64,000 nucleotides of DNA from Zoroaster sp. YZ-2022 (GCA_029582265.1 CM055817.1:53852740-53916739); one strand, 5' to 3'; shown: positions 33,815-45,468, numbered from the stretch's first letter. Made by a program: numbers and translations. Notes: generated by a model not told the origin, from the sequence alone.

Positions 33815-33888
33815 TATATATAGATATTATGATCAATGACATCACATGTTTAGAAAAGAGCCCCAGAGGTCAAACTGCGCCGGGCACA

Positions 33889-34147
33889 AAATGTACACTG
33901 GTCTGTGACAAGAAACCATCAAATGTACACTGGTCTGTGACAAGAAACCATCAAATGTACACTGGTCTGTGACAAGAAACCATCAAATGTACACTGGTCT
34001 ATGACAAGAAACCATCAAATGCACACTGGTCTATGACAAGAAACCATCAAATGTACACTGGTCTATGACAAGAAACCATCAAATGCACACTGGTCTGTGA
34101 CAAGAAACCATCAAATGCACACTGGTCTGTGACAAGAAACCATCAAA
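33889..34147 (+). repeat. 32-bp tandem array, eight units
   Basis: Unit AAATGTACACTGGTCTGTGA then CAAGAAACCATC. Variants TATGA/TGTGA and GCACAC/GTACAC. A diverged unit-like stretch (CACATGGTCTGTAAAAAACT) leads into module X at 34376, so this may be another expanded core of the same family. Confidence 0.93.
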
Positions 34148-34375
34148 TCTGATATTTTGAGATATCAGCAGAACATTTCTTAATTTGATTGTTTTTAATA
34201 AGGCACTAACATTGCGTCTCAAATCTTATTCATCTGAAAATTATTGATGTTATGTGGAGAAGTACAAAATGTACAAACTCTGTATACAAATACACACACT
34301 TTTGCCCGGTGGGAAATCACCCTGGTTCTCTAAAGGTCACGCAAACTGTAAACAAGTCACATGGTCTGTAAAAAA

Positions 34376-34536
34376 CTACATGTGACAGTTTCAGCTTAAT
34401 CCGTTGTGTCGTTAATGAGAAAATAACGAACATGCACTTCTGCCAGAATACATATTTAAGGATAACGGGTACCTTTACTAACTTAATTTCACAGCAAGTT
34501 AGCTTTCAGATAATTGGATAATTTTGTAATCAGTGA
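34376..34536 (+). mobile_element. Module X, downstream of the 32-bp array
   Basis: TACATGTGACAGTTTCAGCT, TAATCCGTTGTGTCGTTAAT, GAGAAAATAACGA, then GCACTTCTGCCAGAATACAT and CACAGCAAGTTAGCTTTCAG. The last 100 bp duplicate 33331-33412. Confidence 0.75.
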
Positions 34537-36663
34537 CATTTTTAACCGAAACATGGCGCATTTTCCCCCATGAGAACACGCTGAAGAATCCTATTTACAG
34601 AAGAAGAAAAAAAACCAATAACATGTTGAGTTGTGTTGCAAGAAATTAGGTGAATTAAAAACCACGCGAGTTATTTTATCGCTTTAGGAAAAACTACTTG
34701 GATCTGTGTTTTTCTTATGACTGGTAAATGAAGGGGGATAATGCAATGCATTTGGAGAATAAAATCTCAAAATGACATGTCCCGATGGAGACAGGTCCTC
34801 ATCTCGCATTCTCTCATGATAAAAAACCATACAACTCTTAACATCTGCCTTTTTTTTGTGGTGGTTGTTTTGCACCGACGCTATTTTCATTTCATTTCGC
34901 TCTGGCAAACTCCTCATTTGTCAACCCAAAATAACCCTCGCCGGTAAAATTCGCGGAGCCATGCGTGAATTTTCCACTTTTGTGCGGACGAGAAGCCATC
35001 ATCTCACGTCAAAATGCAAACATCAGGACATAGTCAACGTCTTCATTCTCTCCCGTCTCCCTCTCTCTCTCCCTCTCTCTCTCTCCTTGTATTCCCCCGT
35101 CTCTTTTCTTTCTTACTATATTCCTCTTTCCCCACCTTTTGAAGGAGATTGTCATATCATTCATAGGACGTAATTTTCATCGCTCCGGCGTTCGCTACAA
35201 TTACTGTCCATCATACACGCACTGTGCACGCCTTGTGTTCGCAGCGAGGCGAGGGACCACTCATGCATGTGTGTTTCCGGCCGGGCCAATTTTGCCGAGA
35301 TTGTGACAATTTTTCGCGCTTTTTTGCTCCCGTGGTTTAAACACCTGCTTGGCACAACATGACGCGTTTCACTAACCTGACGCCAGCTCCCTTCCCAGAT
35401 CTCTCCCAGTGCATGGTTTGATTCTGTTCACGTAGTCCTAGAGTTCACATTGAAACAAAATCATTAGATAATTTCGTTAATGAGGAATTTGCTTGAAAAT
35501 GGGAGGCTTTGCAAACTGCAAGAAATAATTGTTGCAAATTGAACATGTAGTATCGTAGCCTTTTGTTTCTGTCAGGGTATTTTCCAAAGTAAAAATGACT
35601 GAGACACTGGGACAAACATATACATGAATAACATAGCTCAATTTGAAATAAATTCTTCACAACTCAGGTTAACAAAATTTCTTCATGCCATATTTATTTC
35701 TAGTTAACATTGTCCTTACTACAAAAACTAATGGTGTTGAAACTACACCAGCAGTGTTCACATGAGCCAACTCGTCCAATATTAACACCATGGAAGAATA
35801 AAACTTTCAACACTGTAGTGTTTGCTGTTTTTTTTGCTGGATTGAAACTTGTGACAAATTACTGAATATTTGTCCCTATAGTTTCAATTAGTTGGAGTGA
35901 ATTTAAATTTAATTTTTTTAGAGAGTACCTTGTTGCAGTTTTTAATCAATTTTACATTCATTAAAGTAAGGCCAATAACATTGATTTTGCATTCATACTA
36001 GAGGTCCTTTAGGTTGGAAGCAGTTGGCAACAGCTAATTCTCTCAATTTAATTTTACATTCTGTTATACTTCATATGTACATGTATATACAAAAATCTCC
36101 AAATGATGGCAGTAGTCCTTACTAAAATTTAAAATAAAACCAAGAGGGGGGTTAGTATTTTTTATATATTTTTATCCCCACCCCCCCCGCCTTATTACCA
36201 CAGCAATTCTCTCAACTGAATCTCATTTGGGTAAAATTTGTAATGCTGGCCAGGTCTGTGGATAATTTCCTGTTCCCGAGGTAAAGGTATACGGAGACGC
36301 GATACGAACTCATATGCAGCTAAATTCTTTTACATTTTAAACTATATAACCAATAATTAGGTGAAAATAATATATTAAAAAAGAAATTGATTTTTTTAAT
36401 TTTAATTTTAATTTGTTTTGTTTAAACAAAAATCAGGTCGGGGCTGATCAATTCGGTCAATCAATTTGTGTCACATGACCTTGGTTGCAAATAGATTCAT
36501 CTGTCGTCTTGTTTGATTTGTAATTCCCAGGCGTCATATTAACCAAACAAAATATTCCCACATTTTGTGTAAAAAATTAATATTTAGATTTCCCACACCA
36601 GGGAAATCAAAGTCCGTCTTTTTCATAAAACAGCTGTTTTGGCACTTCAAAAAAAAGTTCTCT
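34537..36663. other. 2.1 kb without a supported feature
   Basis: Unique-looking DNA. 34880-35400 is GC-balanced with a CT-rich tract near 35050-35100. Frames (up to 105 codons) overlap on both strands. 35700-35830 has AACACCATGG / ACTTTCAACAC words loosely resembling module X in reverse. Confidence 0.4.
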
Positions 36664-37373
36664 GCACAAACTGTGGTGTCAAACACAACACCCATTGGTG
36701 TTCATAGTGGGCATGAAATACTAAAGTTTACACCCAAGGTTTTGCAGGGTAGTAGTAGTCAACTCACCCAATGTTAACACCATGTAATACCAACGTGTAC
36801 ACCACCCAGATTATGCAGGGTTAGTCAACTCACCCAATGTTAACACCGTGTAATACCAACGTGTACACCACCCAGATTATGCAGGGTAGTGGTAGTCAAC
36901 TCACGCAATGTTAACACCATGTAATACCAACGTGTACACCACCCAGATTATGCAGGGTAGTGGTAGTCAACTCACCCAATGTTAACACCATGTAATACCA
37001 ACGTGTACACCACCCAGATTATGCAGGGTTAGTCAACTCACCCAATGTTAACACCGTGTAATACCAACGTGTACACCACCCAGATTATGCAGGGTTAGTC
37101 AACTCACCCAATGTTAACACCGTGTAATACCAACGTGTACACCACCCAGATTATGCAGGGTTAGTCAACTCACCCAATGTTAACACCGTGTAATACCAAC
37201 GTGTACACCACCCAGATTATGCAGGGTTAGTCAACTCACCCAATGTTAACACCGTGTAATACCAACGTGTACACCACCCAGATTATGCAGGGTTAGTCAA
37301 CTCACCCAATGTTAACACCGTGTAATACCAACGTGTACACCACCCAGATTATGCAGGGTTAGTCAACTCACCA
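36664..37373. repeat. 66-bp tandem array, about 10 units
   Basis: Unit TAGTCAACTCACCCAATGTT, AACACCGTGTAATACCAACG, TGTACACCACCCAGATTATG then CAGGG. The first units (36664-36780) are diverged. Some units are 69 bp, with GTAGTGGTAG in place of GTTAG. The last five units are nearly identical, implying recent expansion from the right side. Confidence 0.95.
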
Positions 37374-37702
37374 ATTGGTCATTATTTTATCATAGGTTTT
37401 AATATAACATAATATGACGAAATCTAATTAAAAACTTCCTTACTGTGAAGCTGACGATGAAATCAGTATTTCCTAAAGTAACATTATTGCTTAATAAGTT
37501 TACTGGAATAAGTACTCTTTCCTTAATAATTAAATTAATATCACATTTAGAATGAAGACAACAAACCGAAATGCATTTTTACGATTTCCGCAATGAGCTG
37601 AAAACTGACATTCTCTTTTACAATCACAACAATGACTGTGGAAGAGTTGCTCACAAGTCATGCTCATGCCTTATGTGTAATGTACATCAATCAAAGAGCC
37701 AA
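37374..37702. other. Non-repetitive DNA
   Basis: AT-rich, no supported feature. Confidence 0.35.
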
Positions 37703-37710
37703 TTATCATC

Positions 37711-37997
37711 TAGATTTGGCCCCTGTCTTTATCCTATCAAGGATATAGACAGGCTCCTGCCGTACCATTCAAGGGATTTCATTGGATCGTTGCACTCATG
37801 AGGCTAATGTAACACCACTACGAATGTAACAATACTACGCGCGCGAGTACTTCTGCCATCCAAATTTCGCTGGAGATATTGCGCGTGGACGCCCATCATC
37901 GCGCGCAAGGTCAAAGTTGAATCTCGGGAACATGGCGGCCGCGCAGGCGGTATCTGGCGTAATTCACGAGCCTCGAAGTGTGACGTCATATCTTTAG
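37711..37997 (-). mobile_element. hAT-like MITE, second copy
   Basis: Reverse relative of 26345-26585, sharing the hairpin CCTGTC-TATCC (loop ATCA) near 37725-37756 and TGGCGTAATTCACGAGCC, GTGTGACGTCATATC. Flanked by TTATCATC (37703) and TTATCACC (37998), 7 of 8 matching. Confidence 0.72.
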
Positions 37998-38128
37998 TTA
38001 TCACCTTGTAACACTGTTAAAAGAAATTTACAGTAAGTTGTTTTGTCAATTGGCATTACGGAGACTTCTTTATTATACAGATGCTTTGTTATACAGTAGA
38101 ATTTTCCCATGTGCATCAACAGCAGACC

Positions 38129-38277
38129 AGGGGCCGATTTCACAAAGAGCTAAGATTGATCTTAACTGTGTATCAATCTTAATTGCTTAGCAAAGTGTAA
38201 TGTCACAATACAAATCACTATGGTAATACTAACAACTCATCTTAAGATGAATCTTAGTGCTTTGTGAAATCGAGCCC
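38129..38277. mobile_element. MITE with GGGGCCGATTTCACAAAG ends
   Basis: GCCGATTTCACAAAGAGCTA and CTTTGTGAAATCGAGCCC are inverted ends. Mirrored ATTGATCTTAA / TTAAGATGAATC inside. About 150 bp. Confidence 0.75.
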
Positions 38278-38398
38278 AGGGCCCAATTTCATGGCGCTGC
38301 TTACCACAGAATTCTGCACTTACGGCGCCATAAAAAGGGTGTGATTCTATGCGCCGTAAGCGCAGAATTCTGCAGTAAGCAGTGCCATGCAATTGGGC
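38278..38398. mobile_element. Adjacent MITE with GCCCAATTTCATGGCGC ends
   Basis: GGCGCTGCTTACCACAGAAT faces ATTCTGCAGTAAGCAGTGCC, ending CAATTGGGCGC. It begins immediately after the preceding MITE. Confidence 0.75.
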
Positions 38399-38589
38399 GC
38401 TGCTGTAACTTTACAGAGAATAGGAACGTAACCATTTATATACAATACAATTAGATAAAAAGATTAATTTGTCTAAAACTTCATACAATTGTAAGAACGA
38501 ATTGCAGTTGGGATAAAGGAATCGTTATAGCGCTGCGTTCTAAAGGCGATCCCCCCTTGGTTACTAATTAATTTAGTCACTTGGTCATT

Positions 38590-38949
38590 GGAGTGTCGTG
38601 GCCGAGCGGTCTAGTTTACTGGACTCAAGTTCTGGTGTTAGCAGCAGAATGTGGGTTCAAATCCCGGCCGTGACACTTGCGTCCTTGAGCAAGACACTTA
38701 ACCACAATTGCTTCTCTCCACCCAGGGGTTAAATGGGTACCTGTGAGGGCAGAGTTGGTTGATTAGCCCTATATGCGCTGTAATGGCAGCAATTGAGCTG
38801 TATACTCCCCAGGGAGCTGAGATGGTTTCAGGAATGATTTTATGAGCCTTATGAGCAGGGGTAATAATATAATGCGCCTTGAGCACCACTCAGTTGGTGG
38901 ATACGTGCGCTATATAAGTCCACACATTATTATTATTATTATTATTATT
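38590..38949 (+). mobile_element. SINE subfamily A, tRNA-Leu derived
   Basis: GGAGTGTCGTGGCCGAGCGG, anticodon-arm-like CTGGACTCAAGTTCTGG (CAA in the loop position), B box GTGGGTTCAAATCCCGG, body and (ATT)n tail of about 9 units. Confidence 0.92.
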
Positions 38950-39261
38950 GTGGAGTGGCTCCAGGCTTTGCAGATCACTACCAGTTATTCATCTTGCTTG
39001 CCTAACTATCTTTAAAGATTCAGCTTTGTCTCGGAACAACATATTTCCAAAAACACAAACAAGGCTAAAAGACAGAGCACTTTGTACAGTAGTTTGTTAA
39101 TGTTCTCAGCGCAAACACGCTCTCGCCGCTGTACTTTTTCTCCAAGATGCTGTACTTTTTCCTCCAATATCAAGACATCACTTGTCAAAAAAAGACAAGA
39201 GTTAACGCATGTGATTATGATAGCTGAGGCGAGAGTCACACACCACGTACTATACGACGGC

Positions 39262-39480
39262 CATAGTAAAGACGGTTTGCGGTGACACCATGTGAACAAA
39301 AAATAGCTTTGAGTGATTTGTGTAAAACTTGTAGCTTTGCATGGTGAGGAGGATAAGTAAGACTAATTGCGGTGACACCATGTGAAATTCTCAATTGAGT
39401 AGTAATTAGTTCTGAAAAGAACTGGAGGTACAATTCGACGTTTCGATCAATGTGCTCTGATCGTCCTCAGGAGAATGCCG
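39262..39480 (-). repeat. Dispersed repeat F, tandem pair
   Basis: Two outer segments (GTAGCTTTGCATGGTGAGGA, TTGCGGTGACACCATGTGAA) precede one full inner segment ending TCGACGTTTCGATCAATGTG and CTCTGATCGTCCTCAGGAGA. Confidence 0.78.
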
Positions 39481-40248
39481 GACTCTGGGAAATCCTGCTG
39501 CTTAAGTAGGCTGCTGGAGGATTACGTGATGATAGGATGCTGGAGGATTAGTTCGTTGAGGCGTGCAGGCGGGAACTGTTGAGACTAGGATCCTAGGGGT
39601 TGGGGGAAAGGCGTGTGTGCTCACTGAACCGAATCAGTTGTTGACAAGCACGGGGGAAGGAGGGTGATTTAGTTTCGAAAAGAACTGGTGGTTATCCCTC
39701 AATACACGAAGTCTTAGCTATCAAAGAGGTGTGATTACTCATCTCTATTATTGTGACCGGACAGAGGGTTACCTATATGACTCATTGTGACTTAGTTAAT
39801 TTGGTTTCCAGCAATACCCCCTTTTTAATTTGAAGCATAGGTTTTTAAACTTTTGTTCTGGTCGTGTTTTTAGACATGGTTCACCTGTTTTACAGTCAGT
39901 AGACAATACTGCTTTACTTAATCCATTTTCTGTTTTTTTTTTGGGGGGCAATAATCACATTGAGGCGTTGTGTCATCACAGTGCAGTGACCATGAAGAAG
40001 ACCTGGTTATAAGGAAGAAGACCCGCTGCCCGTAAAGACCAACGTTAACGTCCTCAAGGAAATGATTGCTAGCATTAGGGATGGCTTCATCCAATGCCCA
40101 AATCTTGACTTTAATGATGTATAATTGAAGACATCTGCCTGAACTGATTTTTTTTATTCTCTCTTAAATGAGTGTATATATTTTGTGTGTTTTATTGTAA
40201 ATCTTTTAGTAAAGTGCCATGAATTTGTGCGAATAAAGATATTATTAT
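39481..40248 (+). other. Possible retrotransposon or transcript 3' end
   Basis: No coding frame. The end GCCATGAATTTGTGCGAATA AAGATATT ATTATTATTATT resembles a polyadenylated 3' end with a simple tail and adjoins the 90-bp array. A diverged half unit of that array (CATCTCTATTATTGTGACCG) lies near 39740. Confidence 0.3.
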
Positions 40249-41032
40249 TATTATTGGTGCCTAACAGATAAAGGCATCCACCGCAGGGCCATGTTGGTAC
40301 TCCACTATATCTCTATTATTATGACTGGATGGAGGGTTGCCTATTGGTGCCTAACAAATAAAGGCATCCACCGCAGGGCCATGTTGGTACTCCACTATAT
40401 CTCTATTATTATGACTGGATATAGGGTTGCCTATTGGTGCCTAACAAATAAAGGCATCCACCGCAGGGTCATGTTGGTACTCCACTATATCTCTATTATT
40501 ATGACTTGATAGAGGGTTGCCTATTGGTGCCTAACAAATAAAGGCATCCACCGCAGGGCCATGTTGGTACTCCACTATATCTCTATTATTATGACTGGAT
40601 ATAGGGTTGCCTATTGGTGCCTAACAAATAAAGGCATACACCGCACGGTCATGTTGGTACTCCACTATATCTCTATTATTATGACTTGATAGAGGGTTGC
40701 CTATTGGTGCCTAACAAATAAAGGCATCCACCGCAGGGCCATGTTGTTACTCCACTATATCTCTATTATTATGACTGTATAGAGGGTTGCCTATTGGTGC
40801 CTAACAAATAAAGGCATCCACCGCAGGGTCATGTTGGTACTCCACTATATCTCTATTATTATGACTGTATAGAGGGTTGCCTATTGGTGCCTAACAAATA
40901 AAGGCATCCACCGCAGGGCCATGTTTGGTACTCCACTATATATCTGTTATTAGGACTGGATAGAGGGTTGCCTATTGGTGCCTAACTGATAAAAGCATCC
41001 ACCGCAGGGCCATGTTGGTACTCCACTATACA
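40249..41032 (+). repeat. 90-bp tandem array, about 8.7 units
   Basis: Unit: GGTGCCTAACAAATAAAGGC, ATCCACCGCAGGGCCATGTT, GGTACTCCACTATATCTCTA, TTATTATGACTGGATAGAGG. 90 bp is 30 codons, which explains short open frames. Variants GGCC/GGTC and GGAT/TTGAT/GTAT alternate. Confidence 0.95.
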
Positions 41033-41329
41033 AAGGAACACAAAAGGAATTCACAAAGGCACGCACATACAAAGAAATGCACATTGTTAAACGTGGTTCA
41101 TGGGAGGAGCAACATGGTGTCCAGTGGCTTTGAAAGGAAGCGCTTGATCTTCTATCCAGTCAGTATAATAGAGATCAGTGGGTGTAATTCTATAGACCTT
41201 TAGCACACCAAGGCTATCTTCGTCAGATCCCCTGTATACGCAAGTATGATTATAGCACTGATGATCAATACTTCAAAAGGAGCCAGTCTATTTCCCCACC
41301 ATACTGGGTTTGGTCACGTGTATTTCTAT

Positions 41330-41400
41330 GAAAGGAAAACGTAATTATAAGGACAAGACTTACAGCTCTGCATGGTGAAAATGATAAGTAAAGACTTGAC
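41330..41400 (-). repeat. Dispersed repeat F, outer fragment
   Basis: GACTTACAGCTCTGCATGGT and AAATGATAAGTAAAGACTTG. The inner hairpin part is absent. Confidence 0.5.
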
Positions 41401-41449
41401 CTTTCGGGGGTCTTCTGTAAACATATGATGTCATTGGTCACATCTATTC

Positions 41450-41705
41450 GCACCGTACATGAGCTGTTGAGGGGGCAGATCACACTGTGGGTGAAAGGGC
41501 AGCGATAGTGTGTCGCGATTGGCGTATTTTGAAGTTGATGTGCGTACACGCGGAATATCACCAGCGATCATTGGCTGGCGGAAGTACACGCGCGCTTAGT
41601 ACCATAACATACGCACATAAAGTGTACGCACAACGCTCACACGACGCAAAAGTGGCTATCATCAAGACACTAGGTGCAAATTCACCGCTAGAGGGCTACG
41701 ATGTG
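41450..41705 (+). mobile_element. Host repeat K, uninterrupted copy
   Basis: Aligns with 26285-27195 but lacks both insertions: GTGAAAGGGCAGCGATAGTG and GGCTATCATCAAGACACTAG run straight through. Confidence 0.82.
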
Positions 41706-41935
41706 CACTGAGCGGATAGCCTACCTCGTCAGAAACTACGAATGTTTTTTTTCTTCTAATTTTCCCCAGAAACGCAACCTTTTGATTGAGCTTGCTTATA
41801 GATCAGTTTTAAAATTAGGCAACATGTCTTCATCCTCTTTGAGTATAATGCACAATGACACAATAGCAGTTCTAACAAAAATTGAATTTTTAAACATGCA
41901 CTTTCGTGCACTTTCGTCGTGTTTTTAACAAATTG

Positions 41936-42108
41936 TTGACCCCGATGGGAAAATAATGGTTGCGCTTGCTCATGCAATTGTTACAGGCGCGCGCACGAAG
42001 TGACTGCACAATAATCTGTAAAGGTCAGCAGAGCATCCCGTGTTCAACTCGAGCGCGCTGATGACGAGTGCACACACGCGCTCGCCAGCAGTTTCTCATC
42101 GGGGTCAA
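41936..42108. mobile_element. GC-rich MITE with TTGACCCCGATG ends
   Basis: TTGACCCCGATGGGAAAA faces TTTCTCATCGGGGTCAA, 17 bp with one mismatch. The interior is GC-rich (GGCGCGCGCACGAAG). No coding capacity. Confidence 0.65.
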
Positions 42109-42257
42109 GTGCCAGTTAAAATGAAAGGTATGCCGGCTAATATAAATATATGATGAGTCCATGTTGATGTTGCATAGCGGTCCGTCTAAAATTGTAGCCT
42201 CTTTTGGTATAACATTATGGTCCTTCTAAATTTATCAGCCACTTTTGGTATTACGTT

Positions 42258-42578
42258 GGGGTGCCATGGTCGAGCGGTTTAGTGCATCGGATTTGTGTTC
42301 TGATGGCTGAGTCGTCAGAGTGTGTGGGTTCGAAGCCTTGCCGCGACCATGGTGCTTGTGTCCTTGAGCAAGACACTTTACCATAATTGCTGCGAGGGCC
42401 GAATTGAACCCAGCCACTGGGGATGTACAAGTCAGTGCATGCTTAGTGCCGGTACCAAGCCCGGATAAATGGGAGAGTTGCGTCAGGAAGGGCATCCGGC
42501 GTAAAACCTATGCCAAATCAAATATGCGGATCATGATCCGCTGTGGCGACCCCTAACGGGAGCAGCCGAAAGAGGACA
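42258..42578 (+). mobile_element. Chimeric SINE: tRNA head with RTE-like LINE tail
   Basis: Head GGTGCCATGGTCGAGCGGTT with B box GTGGGTTCGAAGCC as in subfamily B. After ACCATAATTGCTGCGAGGGC the body changes to GCCGGTACCAAGCCCGGATA, GCGTCAGGAAGGGCATCCGG, CGGATCATGATCCGCTGTGG and CGACCCCTAACGGGAGCAGC. That last part is of the type I know from RTE-clade LINE and SINE 3' ends in fish and invertebrates. A 17-bp duplication (ACTTTTGGTATTACGTT / ...ACATT) at 42241 and 42579 delimits one insertion. Confidence 0.85.
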
Positions 42579-42595
42579 ACTTTTGGTATTACATT

Positions 42596-43001
42596 ATGGT
42601 CTGGGTAACATTAGGAGTCTCTGACTCCTAATTGCATTATGGATCAGATTTCACTATAGAACCCTTTTGGTGTGAAATTATGGTCTATGTGACATAATGG
42701 ACCACTATTATTCACTTACAGAAAGTGTTAATATTTAAACACCATATAAACACCTTTCTGATAACACTTTATGAACACGTTTTGGCGTTTATGTCCCAAA
42801 GATAAAACGCGTTGTGCGTCATCTTATGTGTATTGCCTATAAGGACTACTAACATTCATTTATGCATTTTGTTATCTTTTGTTTAGTATTATATTGCATT
42901 TGCTATTGTATTGTTATGCTATTGTATGATTTCTTGTTTACTGTAAAGCGCCTTGAGCACTTCTTGGTGGATATGTGCGCATGTGCGCATGAGTGTCGCA
43001 T
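42596..43001. other. Degenerate repeats, SINE tail fragment
   Basis: Loose TTTTGGTATTACATTATGG-type words at 42205-42680 surround the SINE. 42946-42985 (GCGCCTTGAGCACTTCTTGG, TGGATATGTGCGC) is the 3' end of another SINE without its tail. Confidence 0.4.
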
Positions 43002-43596
<595 letters not shown>

Positions 43597-43764
43597 GAAG
43601 ATTCAGACATACGTTGATGTGTTACTACTTTAGAAACAAAAACACGATTATAGGGTGATGAACACTTTATGAACATCGAAACATATTTCACACTGGTGTT
43701 TATTAAAGGAACACTAATGCACGTTATTTTTCACAGAGTGGATAGAGTATTATATTAAATGTAA

Positions 43765-43900
43765 TTTGAAGCTTTGTATGGTAGATTGGACAAGAAAAAT
43801 TAGGTTTATGGGTAACATCATGTGTAATAATCTCTTCTTGGAAGAAGTGACGTGGTTCTGAAAAAGAACCGGTAGTGAGGATAGTTCTCAGAAGGGATTT
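43765..43900 (-). repeat. Dispersed repeat F, diverged copy
   Basis: AATTTGAAGCTTTGTATGGT, GGTAACATCATGTGTAATAA, GGTTCTGAAAAAGAACC. Confidence 0.6.
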
Positions 43901-43926
43901 TTCGCCTTATTTACAATAACTATACG

Positions 43927-44109
43927 AAGTTCAGCTGTAATTCTCACAACCACACTCTGTAGCTTACATGCTGCATGCACCAGCGAGAAAGCCCAATAAT
44001 CTGATAGTTCCAAAGAAAAGTTCAGCTGTAATTCTCACAACCACACTCTGTAGCTTACATGCTGCATGCACCAGCGAGAAGGACCAATAATCTGATAGTT
44101 CCAAAGAAA
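43927..44109. repeat. 91-bp direct duplication
   Basis: GTTCAGCTGTAATTCTCACA begins at 43929 and 44020. The copies are almost identical through CTGATAGTTCCAAAGAAAA; one difference is AAAGCCC versus AAGGACC. Confidence 0.92.
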
Positions 44110-44194
44110 ATTTCATTCCTGACATAATGAATAAATAAATGATGTAGCTACATGTCGGTGAAATTCTTGCGTCGGGTGAAAAACAATTGAGTTA

Positions 44195-44270
44195 TCGGGA
44201 AAGCTCGGTGGTCGAGACGTCTGCACTAGTAAGCAGGAGGTCGTGGGTTCGAATCCCACGAAGTTTTTTC
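44195..44270 (+). mobile_element. tRNA-like sequence
   Basis: CTCGGTGGTCGAGACGTCTG and a perfect T arm GTGGGTTCGAATCCCAC are correctly spaced. The 5' GGGAAAG does not pair with the 3' GAAGTTT, so a functional tRNA is unlikely. Probably a SINE head or tRNA pseudogene of a type distinct from the other SINEs here. Confidence 0.5.
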
Positions 44271-44523
44271 ACAGACACTATAGACACGTCGGTGTAGGGC
44301 AAAATTAAATCAAACGATGTAGCTATTTTCATAAATTTACTTTAAAAATGACATTTGAAAGCGAGGTTGTCCCTCCAAACTGACAAAATTAGGCAGGTTA
44401 CTATAATGAGCATGTACAGGTACACAACCTCTTGTATTCAGGGAATAAGACATAAGATGGCCAACCTATGAATAAGGTGAATACAACAGGGCATTATATT
44501 ATTAGTCGCAATGCATTATTATT

Positions 44524-44774
44524 GGCGGATCCGGGGGGCTAAGGGGGCTGTAGCCACCCCCCCCCCCCCCAAAAATCGTTTTTAAAAAAAGGAAAAAAGA
44601 ACAGAATCAGATACAAACGGGAAGGTATTCCCCCTCATGTTTCCCCTCATTTCCCCCTCACTGTGCTTTTTTTCCCTCTCCCTTTGATTATTTCATTGTA
44701 ATTTTTGTAGTACTGAAAAATCGTTCTTGATTCTCAGCCCCCCGCCCCTAAAAAATATTCTGGATCCGCCCATG
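44524..44774. mobile_element. MITE with GGCGGATCC ends
   Basis: GGCGGATCCGGGGGGCTAAG faces AAAAATATTCTGGATCCGCC. The interior includes a C14 run and TTGTAGTACTGAAAAATCG, shared with 27985-28085. GGCGGATCC-type ends are common in animal MITEs. Confidence 0.75.
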
Positions 44775-45081
44775 ATTATGGACAGGAGTATACAATCTTG
44801 CCCCGCACACGCAAGACAACAACAGAGAAGAGCAACACAAGACGGAACAAGACGGCGCTCAATGCATGACAAACATCAGAAAATAATAGAAGATGTCCGG
44901 CACAGACGTCTCGGCAATTACAGCATTCCGTCTCATGCTCACAGAACAACAAAAAATCGAAGATATGTCATGAGGTTTCTCCAGCCGCGAACCACGGTTG
45001 ACAGATAGTACAGCATTAAGCTCTACCAGGATAAATACTCCAAGGGTATCTTCCAAATCAAAGCATCACCTTGAAGAGACG

Positions 45082-45468
45082 ATGGCGACGGAGAACAAAT
45101 ATGCCATTCGCATGATTTTGTTCATGATGATGTTTATTTCATGTTCTGTTTTAAGTAAATACCAGATAATGTGTCCTTTTTGTTTTTTGTTTTTGCAGGA
45201 CTCTTATATAGGTCACACTATGCCCTCAATATTGACCGATCCGCCCTGTCGCTTCACACTTTTCTCTGTCAGCTTCGATCCCGCTGTCCCGGCCCCGCAC
45301 TCCAACACCGATCTATCTATTTTCGATTTCCGATTCTTTTGGTTTGCCCGCCCGGCTTTTCCAGTACACTGCCCGTGGCACCTATACGGATGGGGCCCTC
45401 CACAAATTTCGATAAATTATTTCGATTTTTTTCCCCGTATATGCCCACACGCCCCTGGAATGAATTGA
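45082..45468 (+). CDS. Weak candidate small open frame
   Basis: ATG at 45082 in a favourable context (GACGATGGCG) opens 128 codons. A hydrophobic stretch near residues 10-25 (RMILFMMMFISCSVL) resembles a signal peptide, and the C-terminal part is proline- and aromatic-rich. An acceptor-like TTTTTGTTTTTGCAG ends at 45199 in the middle of the frame, so an exon starting there in another frame is an alternative. I do not recognise the sequence; chance is likely. Confidence 0.15.
   Translation: MATENKYAIRMILFMMMFISCSVLSKYQIMCPFCFLFLQDSYIGHTMPSILTDPPCRFTLFSVSFDPAVPAPHSNTDLSIFDFRFFWFARPAFPVHCPWHLYGWGPPQISINYFDFFPRICPHAPGMN

Noticed and set aside
40249..41032. CRISPR-like array
   Set aside because: No unique spacers: the whole 90-bp unit repeats. 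The context is eukaryotic. The same applies to the 32-, 59-, 66- and 81-bp arrays.
44195..44270. Functional tRNA gene
   Set aside because: Good A- and B-box-like parts, but the acceptor ends do not pair.
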